Program-made: the position numbers and the translations under genes
The notes under the pieces: generated by a model
The model's input: only the letters and a program-made list of their open reading frames with translations
What the model was told of the DNA's origin: nothing
The model's database searches: none
Assembly (NCBI GenBank): GCA_035640475.1
Contig: DASQWC010000020.1
Location: forward strand, 1 to 26,385
Direction: 5' to 3'
DNA length: 26,385 nucleotides
Source of the DNA: DASQWC01 sp035640475
GTDB taxonomy: Bacteria > Actinomycetota > JAICYB01
Shown here: piece by piece, positions 1 through 11,600 of the stretch
Numbering within the stretch: the first letter of the stretch is position 1
Layout: every line of letters begins with the position of its first letter

Positions 1-792
1 GGCTCCCATGCCACCGCGGAAGTAGTCGCCGTACGTGTCGCGCAGCTGGCGCCAGATGTCTTCCGAGATCAACTGCTTGGGCGCGAGCTTGCTGAACTCC
101 TCCCACGCGCGCTCCATGAGCTCGATGCGCGTCGTGACGCGCTTGTCGATCTCGCGGATGGACTGGTCGTACTCCCGCTTCTTCGCACGCAGCGGCGCGC
201 CCTGGGCGCCCTGCTTCTCGAGGTCGCGGACCGCCTTCTCGTAGTCCTTCTGTCGCTTCTGCTTCGCGGCCTCGGCCTCGCCCTGGAGTTCGTCCTTCTC
301 GCGCTGGAGGTTGGACTCGAGCTTCGCCATGTCCTTCGTGCGCTTGTCGGTGTCGACCCACGTCACGACGTGCGAAGCGAAGTAGATGATCTTCTCGAGG
401 TCCTTCGGCGCGAGATCGAGCAGGTAACCGAGGCGCGACGGAACGCCCTTGAAGAACCAGATGTGGGCCACCGGGGCGGCGAGCTCGATCGAGCCCATCC
501 GCTCGCGACGAACGCGGGCGCGGGTCACCTCGACGCCGCACCGCTCGCAGATGATCCCCTTGAAGCGGACGCGCTTGTACTTTCCGCAGGCGCACTCCCA
601 GTCCTTCGTCGGACCGAAGATGCGCTCGCAGAACAGGCCGTCCCGCTCGGGCTTGAGCGTGCGGTAGTTGATCGTCTCGGGCTTGCGGACCTCACCGTTG
701 GACCACATCCGGATCTGCTCCGGCGTGGCGAGGCCGATCCGAAGCTGATCGAACTCGTTGACGTCCTGAACGCGTTGCGTCGCTTCAGTCAC
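1..792 (-). CDS. rpoC: RNA polymerase subunit beta-prime, N-terminal part (3' end outside window)
   Basis: Encodes the first 264 residues of the beta-prime subunit of RNA polymerase; the gene continues past base 1. The translation has the N-terminal segment (DQLRIGLATPEQIRMWSNGE), the zinc ribbon with Cys67, Cys69, Cys82 and Cys85, and the clamp segment around LGYLLDLAPKDLEKIIYF. Residues about 145-230 form a charged, Lys/Glu-rich coiled coil ahead of FSKLAPKQLI. This matches the long coiled-coil insertion found at this place in actinobacterial beta-prime and is the best lineage marker in the window. The start is a GTG three bases after the rpoB stop. Its ribosome-binding site (GGAGAGGAG) lies in the last rpoB codons, so rpoB and rpoC are one transcript and probably translationally coupled. 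Identification is essentially certain. Confidence 0.97.
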   Translation of the reverse strand, partial: MTEATQRVQDVNEFDQLRIGLATPEQIRMWSNGEVRKPETINYRTLKPERDGLFCERIFGPTKDWECACGKYKRVRFKGIICERCGVEVTRARVRRERMGSIELAAPVAHIWFFKGVPSRLGYLLDLAPKDLEKIIYFASHVVTWVDTDKRTKDMAKLESNLQREKDELQGEAEAAKQKRQKDYEKAVRDLEKQGAQGAPLRAKKREYDQSIREIDKRVTTRIELMERAWEEFSKLAPKQLISEDIWRQLRDTYGDYFRGGMGA

Positions 793-795
793 CGT

Positions 796-4242
<3,447 letters not shown>

Positions 4243-4365
4243 TGCTCACTCCCTTCTTCACACCAGTCGCAGGGGCGGCCTGACGGCCGATCCTGGACGC
4301 AGCCGCCGGCCACCAATGGACAAGCATCGACGGTCGAGCGGTTGCTAGGTCCCGGGCACGCAGAA
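4243..4365 (-). other. rpoB 5' leader region
   Basis: About 120 bases between the candidate promoters and the rpoB TTG start, read on the minus strand. Apart from the ribosome-binding site next to the start I see no gene, no convincing attenuator (no hairpin followed by a T run) and no recognisable riboswitch. The rest of the 360-bp gap (4366-4602) is described in the separate promoter, inverted-repeat, DnaA-box and repeat entries. Confidence 0.5.
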
Positions 4366-4397
4366 ACGCCAGTGTAGCGGCATGCCTACACTGGCGT
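4366..4397. repeat. 12-bp perfect inverted repeat upstream of rpoB
   Basis: Arms ACGCCAGTGTAG (4366-4377) and CTACACTGGCGT (4386-4397) are perfectly complementary around an 8-base centre that contains GCATGC. There is no T run after it on either strand, so it does not look like an intrinsic terminator. On the minus strand it covers the -10 hexamer and spacer of the second candidate rpoB promoter. It could be a dimeric repressor or activator operator, or an RNA hairpin in transcripts started at the upstream promoter. The symmetry is observed; the role is inference. Confidence 0.7.
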
Positions 4398-4400
4398 CAA
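4371..4400 (-). promoter_or_regulatory. Candidate second (downstream) rpoB promoter
   Basis: On the minus strand TTGACG (4400-4395) and TACACT (4376-4371) are separated by 18 bases. The -35 matches sigma-70 at five of six positions and the -10 fits the TANNNT form common in actinobacteria. The start site would fall near 4364, giving a leader of about 120 bases. It is weaker than the upstream promoter and overlaps the inverted repeat, so it may be regulated by whatever binds there, or may be fortuitous. Confidence 0.4.
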
Positions 4401-4432
4401 CGGGTGGTCAACGCCGTACTGCTGATGAACCG

Positions 4433-4461
4433 GTTATACGCCCCTGACCGGCGGTCGTCAA
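4433..4461 (-). promoter_or_regulatory. Sigma-70-type promoter of rpoB-rpoC
   Basis: On the minus strand TTGACG (4461-4456) is followed after exactly 17 bases by TATAAC (4438-4433). Each hexamer matches the housekeeping sigma consensus at five of six positions, and spacing is optimal. It is the strongest promoter match I found in the window and points at rpoB, about 190 bases downstream. A consensus DnaA box lies just behind the -35. Confidence 0.75.
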
Positions 4462-4467
4462 GGTCTC

Positions 4468-4476
4468 TGTGGATAA
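4468..4476 (-). promoter_or_regulatory. DnaA-box match upstream of the rpoB promoter
   Basis: The minus strand reads TTATCCACA, a 9/9 match to the classical DnaA box, ending six bases upstream of the -35 hexamer of the rpoB promoter. Only one clear box is present and there is no AT-rich unwinding region, so this is not an origin. Regulation of rpoBC by DnaA is possible but inferred only from position. Confidence 0.45.
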
Positions 4477-4495
4477 CTCCCACGGCCCCGGCGGG

Positions 4496-4589
4496 CAACT
4501 GCGCGCCCCCGCGCGCTCCCAGTTAGATCGGGGGGCTGCCGCGCTTCGCGCGGCGGCTCCGCTTCGCTCCGCGGCCCCCCGAACCCCCC
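4496..4589 (+). repeat. 94-bp structured dispersed repeat, copy A
   Basis: This segment matches the reverse complement of 14376-14469 at 91 of 94 positions with no gaps. It can fold into two hairpins. The first pairs AACTG (4497-4501) with CAGTT (4520-4524) around a GCGCGC/GCGCGC stem. The second pairs CGGGGGGC (4529-4536) with GCCCCCCG (4574-4581) and contains an inner GCCGCGC-TTC-GCGCGGC stem (4538-4554). It lies just after the stop of the upstream secreted-protein gene and before the rpoB promoter. The hairpins could end or protect the mfd-operon transcript, but orientation differs between copies, so a REP/MITE-like DNA element fits better. The identity is observed; the class is inference. 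Confidence 0.85.
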
Positions 4590-4602
4590 GCGGCCGTTGG
4601 GG

Positions 4603-5181
4603 CTAAGGCGCGACAGATAGCGCAAACAACCAGCAAATTGGCTGGCCACGGCCGTGCCAGGTCGCACAGAGGTCCATCGACCACTCCCCCTCCGGGAGGT
4701 CGACGGTCAGCTCGGTCTCCAGGGCAGGATCGATTCGCTGGGACGGGTATCCCGACCGTGAGTGCTGGAACGGCCGCACCGACTCATCGTCGGGCGCGAT
4801 CTGGGCGTCGATCCGAAGCAGGACCTTCTCACCCTTGTGAACGACAAGCCCCTTGGCCTGGCGTTTCTGCTCGTGGGAGTAGCACTTGGCCGGCGCGCCG
4901 ACCTGGTCGCTCCAGCAGAACGAGCTGACATTGCCTTTCTGGGTTCCGGCGGCCGAGGTGATCGTGGCCGAGCGCGGGGGCCCGATCGGGAGCGGCGTGG
5001 GCGTCGCGAGCGGGGTCGGCGATGGCGTCGGGGACGGGCTCGGGCTCGGCCCCGGCTCGAGCGTTCGAATCGCGATTCGTTTGGGCTCGAAGGACGGGCC
5101 CTCGATCTGGACGACGCCCTTCGACCTCCCGCTGCACGAAACGGACAGGAGCACGAACAAGACCGCACCCAGGCGCCGCAT
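4603..5181 (-). CDS. Small secreted or lipid-anchored protein of unknown function
   Basis: Unrecognised 192-aa protein. The N-terminus is a signal peptide (MRRLGAVLFVLLSVSC). Cys16 could be lipidated, but position -3 is Ser, so the lipobox is not canonical. Residues about 42-67 form a Pro/Ser/Thr linker (PSPSPSPTPSPTP) like a wall-spanning stalk. A compact C-terminal domain of about 115 residues follows, with four cysteines (FCWSD, AKCYS, LCATW, ICWLF) that could form two disulfides outside the membrane. It starts ATG six bases after the ftsB stop and ends the mfd-to-ftsB operon; repeat copy A follows. The position next to ftsB suggests an envelope role, but nothing in the sequence fixes a function. 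Confidence 0.8.
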   Translation of the reverse strand: MRRLGAVLFVLLSVSCSGRSKGVVQIEGPSFEPKRIAIRTLEPGPSPSPSPTPSPTPLATPTPLPIGPPRSATITSAAGTQKGNVSSFCWSDQVGAPAKCYSHEQKRQAKGLVVHKGEKVLLRIDAQIAPDDESVRPFQHSRSGYPSQRIDPALETELTVDLPEGEWSMDLCATWHGRGQPICWLFALSVAP

Positions 5182-5187
5182 GACCGG

Positions 5188-5550
5188 CTAGCCGTCCCCT
5201 CGGACGAGTGTCTTCAGCCACGTCCACGCCCGGCTCCACATCGAGCGCGACGCCTCGGCCGTTGCGGTGTCCGGCGACTTCGTGGGCTCGACGAAGTAGG
5301 CACGCTCGCCGGGACGAACGAGGCCGAGCCGGTCGCGCGCGAGCACCTCGAGCTCGGCCGGATCCGACAGGCGGGAGGCCTCGGCGGCCAGACGCCGGTT
5401 CTCGGCGCGAAGGGCGTCGCGCCGCTCCTCGAGCAGTTCGATGCGATCGCGTTGGGACACAAGGGCGCGGGCCGGGAAGAACAAGATGAACGCGGCGACC
5501 ACAACCGTCACACCGACGAACAATCTCCTGCGTCCGAGCGACGTGCTCAT
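5188..5550 (-). CDS. ftsB: FtsB/DivIC-family septum formation protein
   Basis: 120-aa bitopic membrane protein of the FtsB/DivIC (septum formation initiator) family, a scaffold of the division complex that pairs with FtsL/FtsQ-type proteins. It has a short basic cytoplasmic end, one transmembrane helix at about 10-27 (LFVGVTVVVAAFILFF), a coiled coil at about 31-60 (RDRIELLEERRDALRAENRR) and the family's conserved LARDRLGLVRPGE segment near 69-83. The ATG start overlaps the eno stop in an ATGA, so translation is coupled. The order eno-ftsB is standard in Actinomycetota and supports the assignment. A longer in-frame upstream reading exists but would run inside eno and is not used. The C-terminal tail after YFVEP is variable. 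Confidence 0.9.
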   Translation of the reverse strand: MSTSLGRRRLFVGVTVVVAAFILFFPARALVSQRDRIELLEERRDALRAENRRLAAEASRLSDPAELEVLARDRLGLVRPGERAYFVEPTKSPDTATAEASRSMWSRAWTWLKTLVRGDG

Positions 5551-6833
5551 GCTCCGCCGCCGATGGCTTCCCAGCCCCCGAACCGAGCGCCGGCGCCGAG
5601 CTGCTCCTCGATCCGAAGGAGCTCGTTGTACTTGGCCGTCCGCTCGCCTCTCGTCGTCGCTCCGGCCTTGATCTGTCCGACGCCCGTGGCGACGGCGAGG
5701 TGCGCGATCGTGACGTCCTCGGTCTCTCCCGAGCGGTGCGACATCTGGGCCGCCCAGCCGGCCCGACGCGCGAGCTCGATCGCGTCGAGTGTGTCGGTCA
5801 GCGTGCCGATCTGGTTGACCTTGACGAGCAGCGCGTTGCCACAGCGCTCGTCGATCGCCCGCCGCAGTCTGGTTGCGTTCGTCACGGTGAGATCGTCGGC
5901 CAGGAGTTGCACACGGGAGCCGATGCGAGACGTGAGCGTCTTCCAGCCGTCCCAATCCTCTTCGGCGCAGCCATCCTCAATGGAAACGATCGAGTAGGCG
6001 CCGGCGAGATCGTCCAGGACGTCGGTCATCGCTTCAGACGTGAGCACCTTGCCGTCCAGGTGATACCCGTCGTCGTGGTAGATCTCCGTCGAGGCGACGT
6101 CGATCCCAACAGCGACCTCGTCGCCGACCTTGTAGCCCGCCGCTTCGATCGCTTCGCTCGCCAGATCCAGGGCGGCGCGCGTGCCGTCGAGGTCGGGTGC
6201 GATTCCGCCCTCGTCGCCGACATTGGTGCTGAAGCCCCGGCTCGCCGCGATCTTGCGCAGGCTCGCGTTTACCTCGGCACCGGCGCGCAAAGCATCGCGA
6301 TACGAAGGGAATCCGCCGGGCACGATGAAGAACTCCTGCACGTCGAGCGAGTTGTCGGCGTGCGCACCGCCGTTGATGACGTTGAAGAAGGGTGTCGGAA
6401 GCGTGCTCGCGCCCGGGCCGCCGAGGAACCGATACAGCGGGACGTCCAGCTGCACCGCCGCCGCGTGCGCCGTCGCGAGCGACACGCCGAGCACGGCGTT
6501 TGCGCCGAGCTCGGCGAGATTCGGCGTGCCGTCGAGGAGTTTGAGCGCCTCGTCCAGTCCGCGCTGGTCGAGCGCATCGCGCCCGATGATCTCGGGCGCG
6601 ATGCGCTCGACCACCCCGCCCACCGCACGGCGGACGCCCTTCCCTCCGAACCGCTCATCGGAGTCCCGCAGCTCGTGTGCTTCGTGCGCACCCGTCGACG
6701 CGCCGGACGGCACGGCGGCACGTCCGGTCGCTCCGGACCGAAGGACGACGTCGACTTCCACGGTGGGATTGCCGCGAGAGTCGAGGATCTCTCGGGCGCG
6801 AACATGATCGATCGTGGTGGAAGGCGCGGTCAT
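5547..6833 (-). CDS. eno: Enolase
   Basis: Phosphopyruvate hydratase, 428 aa, converting 2-phosphoglycerate to phosphoenolpyruvate in glycolysis; normal length. Catalytic and metal residues are all visible: the His158 loop (NVINGGAHADN), Glu208 (GDEGG), metal ligands Asp245, Glu286 and Asp313, Lys338 in the signature LLVKVNQIGTLTDTLDA, the SHRSGE loop with His366, and Lys389. The ATG start overlaps the mazG stop (ATGA) and the gene's own stop overlaps ftsB, so it sits in a tightly coupled run. A longer reading of the frame extends back into mazG but has no family similarity there. Slight oddity: GATTR replaces the usual GAPSR after Lys389. Confidence 0.98.
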   Translation of the reverse strand: MTAPSTTIDHVRAREILDSRGNPTVEVDVVLRSGATGRAAVPSGASTGAHEAHELRDSDERFGGKGVRRAVGGVVERIAPEIIGRDALDQRGLDEALKLLDGTPNLAELGANAVLGVSLATAHAAAVQLDVPLYRFLGGPGASTLPTPFFNVINGGAHADNSLDVQEFFIVPGGFPSYRDALRAGAEVNASLRKIAASRGFSTNVGDEGGIAPDLDGTRAALDLASEAIEAAGYKVGDEVAVGIDVASTEIYHDDGYHLDGKVLTSEAMTDVLDDLAGAYSIVSIEDGCAEEDWDGWKTLTSRIGSRVQLLADDLTVTNATRLRRAIDERCGNALLVKVNQIGTLTDTLDAIELARRAGWAAQMSHRSGETEDVTIAHLAVATGVGQIKAGATTRGERTAKYNELLRIEEQLGAGARFGGWEAIGGGA

Positions 6834-7660
6834 CCTTGCAGCTCTTTCGCTCGTTTCCAGTATTCCTCCCACTCCTGCTTCGACAAGGATTCGAGCTCGC
6901 GGCCGTCGGATGATGCGAGCGACTCCAATGCCACGAAACGCTTTGTGAACCGCTCGAGCATGTGACGAAGGGCCGTTTCCGGCTCGACTCCCATGCGCTG
7001 AGCGACGCAAACGGAGGAGAACAGCACATCTCCGATCTCAGACGACACCCGCTCGAGATCCGGCGTCTCTCCGACGACCTCGGCCCTGAGCTCGGCCACT
7101 TCGTCCTCGAGGTCTTTGATGACGTCCTCGACTGACTCGAACGAGAACCCGACGCCGACGGCGCGCCGGTAGACCTTCGCCGCGCGCGCGAGGGCGGGGA
7201 GCGCAATCGGGATCCCGTCGAGCACGCCGGTCCCCTTTTCGTCCCGCTTGATGCGCTCCCAGTTCGCCTTCACGTCGTCCGGTCCCGACACCTCGGTGTC
7301 GCCGAAGACGTGGGGGTGCCGGTGGATGAGCTTTGCGCGCAGGCCGTCCAGCACGTCCGACACGGTAAAAGCGCCTTCCTCGTAGGCGATGTTGGAGTGG
7401 AAGACCACTTGAAGGACGAGATCGCCGAGCTCCTCGCGGAGCGCATCGAGGTCGTCGGCGTCGATTGCCTCCAGCGTTTCGTAGGTTTCCTCGAGCAGAT
7501 GCTGGGCGAGCGTTTGATGGGTTTGCTCGCGATCCCACGGGCAGTCCGTCCGGAGCTTCGCCATCACCGCAACGAGGCGCTTGAAGGCGTCGGCCGACGG
7601 CTCGACGACCCGGTCACGCACGGCGGCCTCGAGATCGAGACCCTTCTCGTCGGGATCCAC
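6830..7660 (-). CDS. mazG: MazG nucleoside triphosphate pyrophosphohydrolase
   Basis: 276-aa two-domain MazG, which hydrolyses NTPs or dNTPs to the monophosphate plus pyrophosphate and is thought to clean nucleotide pools or lower ppGpp. The N-terminal MazG domain has CPWDREQTHQTL (40-51), the metal-binding pair EETYE (57-61) and EELGD (76-80). The second, more degenerate copy covers about 160-250 (EVAELRAEV, EIGDVLFSSV). The start is GTG, four bases after the stop of the PrsA-like gene; its ribosome-binding site is weak. The 3' end overlaps eno. The position between mfd and eno is conserved in actinobacteria. Confidence 0.95.
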   Translation of the reverse strand: MDPDEKGLDLEAAVRDRVVEPSADAFKRLVAVMAKLRTDCPWDREQTHQTLAQHLLEETYETLEAIDADDLDALREELGDLVLQVVFHSNIAYEEGAFTVSDVLDGLRAKLIHRHPHVFGDTEVSGPDDVKANWERIKRDEKGTGVLDGIPIALPALARAAKVYRRAVGVGFSFESVEDVIKDLEDEVAELRAEVVGETPDLERVSSEIGDVLFSSVCVAQRMGVEPETALRHMLERFTKRFVALESLASSDGRELESLSKQEWEEYWKRAKELQG

Positions 7661-7664
7661 GAAC

Positions 7665-8621
7665 CTAGGGCCGCAGCTCCCCGTCGCCGGGCACGATTTG
7701 GAGGGTTCGGCGATCGAAGCGTCCGTACTTCGGGTTCACGACGATCGCGGCGTCACGCAGCCGGCGGCCGAGCCACGTTTCGAACTCCTGCTCCCGCGCC
7801 TGGTCGACCAGTTGCGAGCGAAGCTCGTCGCGGACGTCCGCCAGATCTTGAGAGCGCTTGTCCGTCCGTCGGTAGATCTCGAATCCGTTCGCCGACGCGA
7901 CGGGCTGCGTGACGTCGCCGTCCGCTGCATTCTCGAGCGCCGACTGCGCCTGGCTCGGCAGCGACGCCATCGGTACGAAGCCCATGTCGCCGCCATCGTC
8001 GGCGAGGTTGTCGGTGGATCGGCGCCGCGCGACCTCTTCGAACGTCGCGGCGCCATTGATCTCTCTGATGGCGCTGCGAGCGTCGGCCGCCGACTCAACC
8101 GTGATCCGGAACACGCGGTACTCGACGAACGCCTCCTTTTGTGCGTCGTACGCGCTGCGGATCTTGCTCTCCGCAACACGTACGTCCTTGATGACGCGGC
8201 CGCGCAACTCGAACTGCCGGACGATGCGTTCGCCGATGACGCGGGCGTCGGCCTCCGAGAGGTTCTGCGCCTTTCGGAAGTCCTCGACGGAAAGGCCCTG
8301 GCGTCGTGCTTCTTGGGCGATGAGCCGGTCGATCTGTCGTTGCGACACCGTGATGTCCCGCCGCTCCGCCTCCTGTGACAAAACCTGCTGGCGGATCAGT
8401 CCGGTGAGGATGTTTCGGCGCGCCACACCGCGCAGCTGATCGGCTTGCCGCTGCAGAAGGTCCTGGAACGTCGGATCGGCCCGGACGCGGTCGAGTTCCG
8501 ACTCGACCTGCGACTCGGTGATCTTCTGTCCGTTGACGGTCGCGGCGGCGACGGCAAACGTGGAGCATCCGGATCCCGCGAGGCCGAGCAGGAGGAACGG
8601 TACAACGGCGAGTCGCTTCAT
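7665..8621 (-). CDS. Exported SurA/PrsA-like peptidyl-prolyl isomerase-family chaperone
   Basis: 318-aa exported protein of the SurA/PrsA type, which assists folding of secreted proteins outside the membrane. It has a signal peptide with a candidate lipid-anchor Cys19 (position -3 is Gly, so the lipobox is imperfect), a SurA-like N-terminal helical domain at about 28-150 (VNGQKITESQVE ...), a parvulin-like domain at about 167-253 (FEEVARRRSTDNLADDGGDMG, VTQPVASANGFEI) and a C-terminal helix. The parvulin histidines appear replaced: the usual HIL strand reads FRI (Phe171) and the terminal GxHI reads GFEI (Glu248). It may act as a chaperone without isomerase activity. The ATG overlaps the mfd stop (ATGA). 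Confidence 0.87.
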   Translation of the reverse strand: MKRLAVVPFLLLGLAGSGCSTFAVAAATVNGQKITESQVESELDRVRADPTFQDLLQRQADQLRGVARRNILTGLIRQQVLSQEAERRDITVSQRQIDRLIAQEARRQGLSVEDFRKAQNLSEADARVIGERIVRQFELRGRVIKDVRVAESKIRSAYDAQKEAFVEYRVFRITVESAADARSAIREINGAATFEEVARRRSTDNLADDGGDMGFVPMASLPSQAQSALENAADGDVTQPVASANGFEIYRRTDKRSQDLADVRDELRSQLVDQAREQEFETWLGRRLRDAAIVVNPKYGRFDRRTLQIVPGDGELRP

Positions 8622-11600
8622 GGTTCGGCGGGGACCCTATCACGCGAAAAGAGCGGAATAACCGTTTCGCGCAGCCATTCGACGATGTTCTCATCGACCG
8701 CCGGCGGTCCGAGCGGGAGGAGCAAGGTCTCCGTCGCCTCGGATACGACCGCGCGGGGATGCAGCGCCTTGATGCGCCCGCCGATTTCGGCGTCCACATG
8801 GATCGGCCTGAGCTTCGCGACGCGACCGTGGAGCTCGTGCGGCGCGACCGAGATATCGGTGATGCCGATCTCGCGCGCATCCGCACGCAGCCGTGCCACC
8901 TCGAGCAACGTGCGTGCGGGTGCCGGCAGCGGCCCGTAACGGTCGCGCAGCTCCTCGGTCGCGTCGTCCACGTCGGACGTCATCACGGTCTCAGCGATCC
9001 GGCGGTACGCGGCGAGCCGGAGCGGCTCTCGGTCGATGTACGACGTCGGCAGATATGCATCGACGGGAAGGTCGATTCGAACTTCGGGCAATTCCGCAGA
9101 CTTCATGCCGCGAAGCTCCTTCGCCGCCTCCTCGAGCAGCCGCACATACATCTCGAAGCCGACGGCCTCGATGTGCCCGTGTTGCTCGGCCCCCAAGAGG
9201 TTGCCGGCGCCCCTGATCTCGAGATCGCGCATCGCAATCGCCATGCCGGAACCGAGCTCGGTGTACTGGGCGAGCGTCTTCAAGCGCTCGTGCGCAGCCG
9301 GCGTAAGCCGAAGGTTGGACGGGAAGAAGAGGTATGCGTACGCCTGCTCCCCGGCCCGCCCGACACGCCCGCGGAGCTGGTAGAGCTGCGCGAGCCCGAG
9401 TCGATCGGCACGGTCGACGATCAGGGTGTTGACCGTCGGAATGTCCAGACCGGCCTCGATGATGGTCGTACACAGAAGGACGTCGATCTTGCGGTCCCAA
9501 AAATCGAGCATCGTCCGCTCGAGCCGATCTTCGTCCATCTGTCCGTGACCGATTGCGACGCGAGCCTCGGGGACGAGGCGTTCCAGACGCCGCAGCTCCC
9601 GCCCGATCGATTGCACGCGGTTGTGGACGACGAAGACTTGGCCGCCGCGTCCGAGCTCTCGACGAATCGCGGCGGCAAGCAGTCGCTCGTCGAACGGCCC
9701 GACGAATGTGCGTACCGGCCGCCGGTCTGCGGGCGCCGTATCGATCAACGACAAGTCCCTGATATTCGACAGCGACATCTCGAGCGTGCGCGGGATCGGT
9801 GTCGCCGTTAGCGTGAGCACGTCGACGTCGACACGCATCTTGCGCAGGAGCTCCTTCTGCGCGACGCCGAATCTGTGCTCCTCGTCGATGACCAACAGAC
9901 CGAGGTCTTTGAACTTGATGTCGCTCGAGAGCAACCGATGCGTGCCGACGACGACGTCCATCTCGCCGGTGGCGAGCTCGGCGACAACCTCTTGCTGCTC
10001 GCCCGCGTCGATGAACCGCGACATCATCCCAACCTTGACCGGGAACGGGCGGAACCGCTCCGAAAATGTCGCGTGGTGCTGCTGTGCGAGCAACGTCGTC
10101 GGAACGAGCACGGCGACCTGCTTACCTTCGACGACTGCTTTGAATGCCGCGCGCACGGCGATCTCGGTCTTTCCGAAGCCGACGTCGCCGCACACGAGGC
10201 GGTCCATCGGGATTTCACGGTTCATGTCACGGCCGACCTCGTCGATCGCCCGGAGCTGATCCGGCGTCTCGTCGAACGGGAATGACTCGGCAAGCTCCCG
10301 TTCCCACGGGGTGTCGAGCGGAAAGCTGTGTCCTTTGGAGTGCAGCCGCGCCGAGTACAGCCGGATGAGGTCTGCGGCAATGTCGCGAACGCGTTTGCGC
10401 ACGCGGGCCTTGGCGCGTTCCCAGTCGCCCGAGCCGAGCCGCGAGAGAGCGGGCTCGTCCGATCCGATATAGCGCTGGAGCGACTCAGTCGTATCCGTCG
10501 GCACGAACAGCCGGTCGCCGGCCGCGTACTCGATGAGCAGATACTCGCGAACGAACCCGGCCACCTCCCGGGTTTCCATCCCCACGTAGCGGCCGATTCC
10601 GTGGTGGGTGTGGACGACGGCATCGCCCGGCCGCAATTCGCCGAGCGCAGCCGGACGCTTCTGACGCTTCGGGCGAGCCGGGGCGGGCGGCCGCGCGTGC
10701 CACTCGGTATGCGTGACGACGGCCAGACGCAAGGGGGCCGAGATGAAACCGCCGTGGAGCTGCGACGCGACGACGTCGGCGCCACCCAGCTCCTCCTCGG
10801 TCAGCCGAGCGCGGACCGCTGCCGCTTCACGCGGCAACGCACAAAAGACGAGATCGAAGCCGTCCGCACGAAGCACGCGGCACCGTTCCAAAAGCGTCCG
10901 CGGTGACATCGGCTCCCACGCGTGCGCGTCGATCACCGGTGAGGAAGGCGCCGGAGCGAACGCTTCCGTCCGCCACACGTCGCGTCCCGACGCCCGGATG
11001 TCGGAGACGACACGCTCGAGCGGGAGGTGCAGCACACCCTCTTCCTCCCGGTGTCTTGCCGGCCGGTCGGTGATGTCGCGCGCGACGCGATCGGGGTCGG
11101 CCCACAACGCCGCGAGCTCCTCCTCCTGCTCGACGGCCCTCGCCGCCTCATCGGCGACGCGCAGCGGATCCAGGATCAGGACCGTGCACTCCTCGGGGAG
11201 CAGGGAGCCGAGGTCGTCCCGAGCCGGATCCCACAATCGCGGGAGCAACGATTCGCTTCCTTCCGGGACGGCGCCGTCGGCCAGCCGCTCGAGGCGGTCC
11301 GTGATGTCGTTCAGGTACGCCCTGTCGCGCGTGAGCACGGCGGCCGACCCGGCGCGCTCGCGGACGAGCGCGCTCGGCGGCAGCTCCGTGCGCGCCACCA
11401 TGACGACTCCGGTGGCGTCGCCTACGGATCGCTGCGTCGCCGGATCGACCAGCCGGATCGACTCGACCTCGTCACCGAACAGCTCGATGCGCGCTACGCG
11501 ATCGGATTGCGCGGGAAACACGTCGACGATGCCGCCGCGCACGGCGAACGTACCGGGATCGGCGGCGACGTCCTCGCGCACGTAGCCGAGCTCGACGAGG

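Noticed and set aside
4468..4476. Replication origin near rpoB
   Set aside because: Only one DnaA box, no AT-rich stretch, and no dnaA, dnaN or gyr genes nearby.
4496..4589. Rho-independent terminator of the mfd operon
   Set aside because: Stable hairpins are present but no T run follows in either direction, and the second copy has the opposite orientation to its neighbours.
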